Below are positions 5,720 through 6,745 of a stretch of 6,745 nucleotides of DNA, piece by piece. The stretch spans positions 1 to 6,745 of the forward strand of contig CAJPPQ010000065.1 of the NCBI GenBank assembly GCA_905372605.1, given 5' to 3'. Each line of letters begins with the position of its first letter. The first letter of the stretch is position 1. This DNA is from Porphyromonadaceae bacterium (GTDB taxonomy: Bacteria > Bacteroidota > Bacteroidia > Bacteroidales > Paludibacteraceae). Both the position numbers and the translations under genes were made by a program. Below the pieces are notes generated by a model, which saw nothing but the letters and a program-made list of their open reading frames with translations, made no database searches and was not told where the DNA came from.

Positions 5720-6641
5720 GATAGAACGCTGGCAGATAAGTAATTTCAGACGAGAGACGGTATTGCTTTTGGCTTATCCATTTTTCGTTATCATTATGAT
5801 ATTCTTGTGGATATGTCCTCGACCATTACGCCGAGTAATCGACTTATTTGCAGGCAAAATATATTATAAATACGGACATATAGCACGCAATACGGCATTA
5901 GATAATATTTCTAAGGCATACCCCGATTTGTCGGGATACGAGGTAGTAACAATGGCAAAAGAGGTCTTTTCGAATGTAGCCTCTGCTTTTCTCGATTTTT
6001 TTTCATTTGTTTATATCAGGAAACCAAAGCGTTACTTCAAGATAGTAGAAGTTGAAGGCGAAGAGTATTTAAAGGCTGCCTACGACAAGGGGAAGGGTGT
6101 TATCTGCCTCATTCCTCATATTTCGTCGTGGGAATTGTCGGCGGTTACCCCACCGATGTTGGGATACGATACGGTAGCAGCAAGTAAACCTATAAAAGGG
6201 TTTCTGGTGCAGAAAACTATGGTGTGGTTTCGCAAACGGCGAGGAATGGTCAATTTTAATAGAGACGGCTCTTACAAACAGTTGGTAAAAAGTCTACACG
6301 AAGGTAAGTGCTTGATATTGATGATAGACCAAGATACATCGGTAAAGGGTTGTTTTGTCGATTTTTTCGGACGAAAAACATTCACTCCCCTCGGAGCATC
6401 GAGGCTGGCTGCCGATACCGATGCTGTAATATTGCCGATGGCTATGAAGCAGATAGGTATCAAAAAATATAAATTCACTATTTACAGACCATTAGAGATG
6501 GTCAAAACTAATAATAAAGAAAACGACCTTATAGTGAATACACAAATACAATCCGATGCTATCGAGCAGATTATAAGAGAAAATCCTACTCAATGGGTCT
6601 GGATGCACCGTAGGTGGAAAACTCGTCCCGCCGGAGAGTAG
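5697..6641 (+). CDS. LpxL/HtrB-like lysophospholipid or lipid A acyltransferase
   Basis: A 314-residue inner-membrane-associated acyltransferase of the LpxL/HtrB family (PF03279). A single N-terminal membrane segment spans about 22-40 (VLLLAYPFFVIIMIFLWIC), followed by basic residues. The catalytic H-x4-E motif is His141-Ile-Ser-Ser-Trp-Glu146. Downstream blocks typical of the family include KPIKGFLVQKTMVWFRKRRG (164-183), LILMIDQDTSVKGCFVDFFG (206-225), FTPLG before an Ala-rich helix, and the C-terminal PTQWVWMHRRWKTRP (297-311). The family transfers acyl chains from acyl-ACP to lipid A precursors or related lipids. Bacteroidota often carry several members, so the acceptor here is uncertain. 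The ATG at 5697 overlaps the TetR gene and is the only Met before the membrane segment. Pairing with a TetR regulator suggests controlled rather than constitutive acylation, which is inference. Confidence 0.9.
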   Translation: MACLKKIRIERWQISNFRRETVLLLAYPFFVIIMIFLWICPRPLRRVIDLFAGKIYYKYGHIARNTALDNISKAYPDLSGYEVVTMAKEVFSNVASAFLDFFSFVYIRKPKRYFKIVEVEGEEYLKAAYDKGKGVICLIPHISSWELSAVTPPMLGYDTVAASKPIKGFLVQKTMVWFRKRRGMVNFNRDGSYKQLVKSLHEGKCLILMIDQDTSVKGCFVDFFGRKTFTPLGASRLAADTDAVILPMAMKQIGIKKYKFTIYRPLEMVKTNNKENDLIVNTQIQSDAIEQIIRENPTQWVWMHRRWKTRPAGE

Positions 6642-6663
6642 ACTCTTGGTAGGAGTAGGATAG

Positions 6664-6684
6664 TAGTAAGTCGCTGACTTACTA
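6664..6684. other. 9-bp-stem hairpin between convergent genes
   Basis: TAGTAAGTC (6664-6672) and GACTTACTA (6676-6684) are perfect inverted repeats around a 3-base GCT loop. The structure sits 22 bases past the acyltransferase stop and includes the stop codon (6682-6684) of the convergent gene. No T tract follows on either strand, so it is not a standard intrinsic terminator. It may serve as a weak bidirectional end or an mRNA 3' stabiliser. Confidence 0.6.
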
Positions 6685-6745
6685 TGCTTCTCGGTAGCTG
6701 AGTCGCATCATCATTTCGTCGAAATCGACTTTGTGTCCGTCGAAC
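6682..6745 (-). CDS. 3' end of an unidentified convergent gene (partial)
   Basis: On the minus strand an open frame enters from the window edge and encodes 20 residues, FDGHKVDFDEMMMRLSYREA, before a TAG stop at 6682-6684. The composition (GAC, TCG and CGA sense or antisense triplets, charged helix-like sequence) resembles the rest of the window. A convergent gene here would also explain why the acyltransferase gene stops 40 bases before it. The fragment is too short for a family assignment, and an open stretch of 20 codons can occur by chance. Confidence 0.5.
   Translation of the reverse strand, partial: FDGHKVDFDEMMMRLSYREA

Noticed and set aside
1..6745. Mobile elements, CRISPR arrays, tRNA or rRNA genes, tandem repeats
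   Set aside because: I scanned for terminal inverted repeats, transposase motifs, spaced direct repeats and tRNA-like cloverleafs and saw none; the gene-free stretches are all under about 120 bases.

Overview
The window looks like chromosomal DNA from a member of the Bacteroidota, most likely the order Bacteroidales. Four lines of evidence support this: tandem Skp/OmpH chaperone genes, a DUF2851 protein, an rnpA-yidD pair with no rpmH beside it, and promoters of the Bacteroides type (TTTG about 19 bases upstream of TAnnTTTG) with no convincing Shine-Dalgarno sequences. I cannot name the genus. No phage, transposon, CRISPR, rRNA or tRNA sequence is visible, and codon use looks even across the window.

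Layout: (1) 4-1085 (+), two successive Skp/OmpH-like periplasmic chaperones, closed by a clear intrinsic terminator at 1091-1116. They are probably the tail of an outer-membrane assembly operon, with bamA expected upstream of the window. (2) 1196-2086 (+), queG, epoxyqueuosine reductase, with its own promoter lying almost on its start codon. (3) 2065-2680 (-), rnpA then yidD, overlapping by 17 bases. yidD also overlaps the 3' end of queG tail to tail by 22 bases. (4) 2767-3795 (+), pdxB, diverging from rnpA across a short region where the two promoters interleave. (5) 3844-5097 (+), a DUF2851 protein of unknown function. (6) 5129-6641 (+), a TetR-family regulator and an LpxL/HtrB-like membrane acyltransferase overlapping by 23 bases, driven by a near-perfect Bacteroides promoter that begins inside the DUF2851 gene. 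(7) 6682-6745 (-), the last 20 codons of an unidentified convergent gene, with a 9-bp-stem hairpin covering its stop codon.

Most genes are housekeeping: envelope protein folding (Skp, YidD), RNA maturation and modification (RnpA, QueG), cofactor synthesis (PdxB) and membrane lipid or lipid A acylation. I see no new defence or mobile system. The parts most worth following up are the DUF2851 protein, whose N-terminus has an enzyme-like cluster of conserved-looking polar residues; the self-contained TetR-acyltransferase operon; and the very compact architecture, with short leaders, interleaved divergent promoters and convergent gene overlap.
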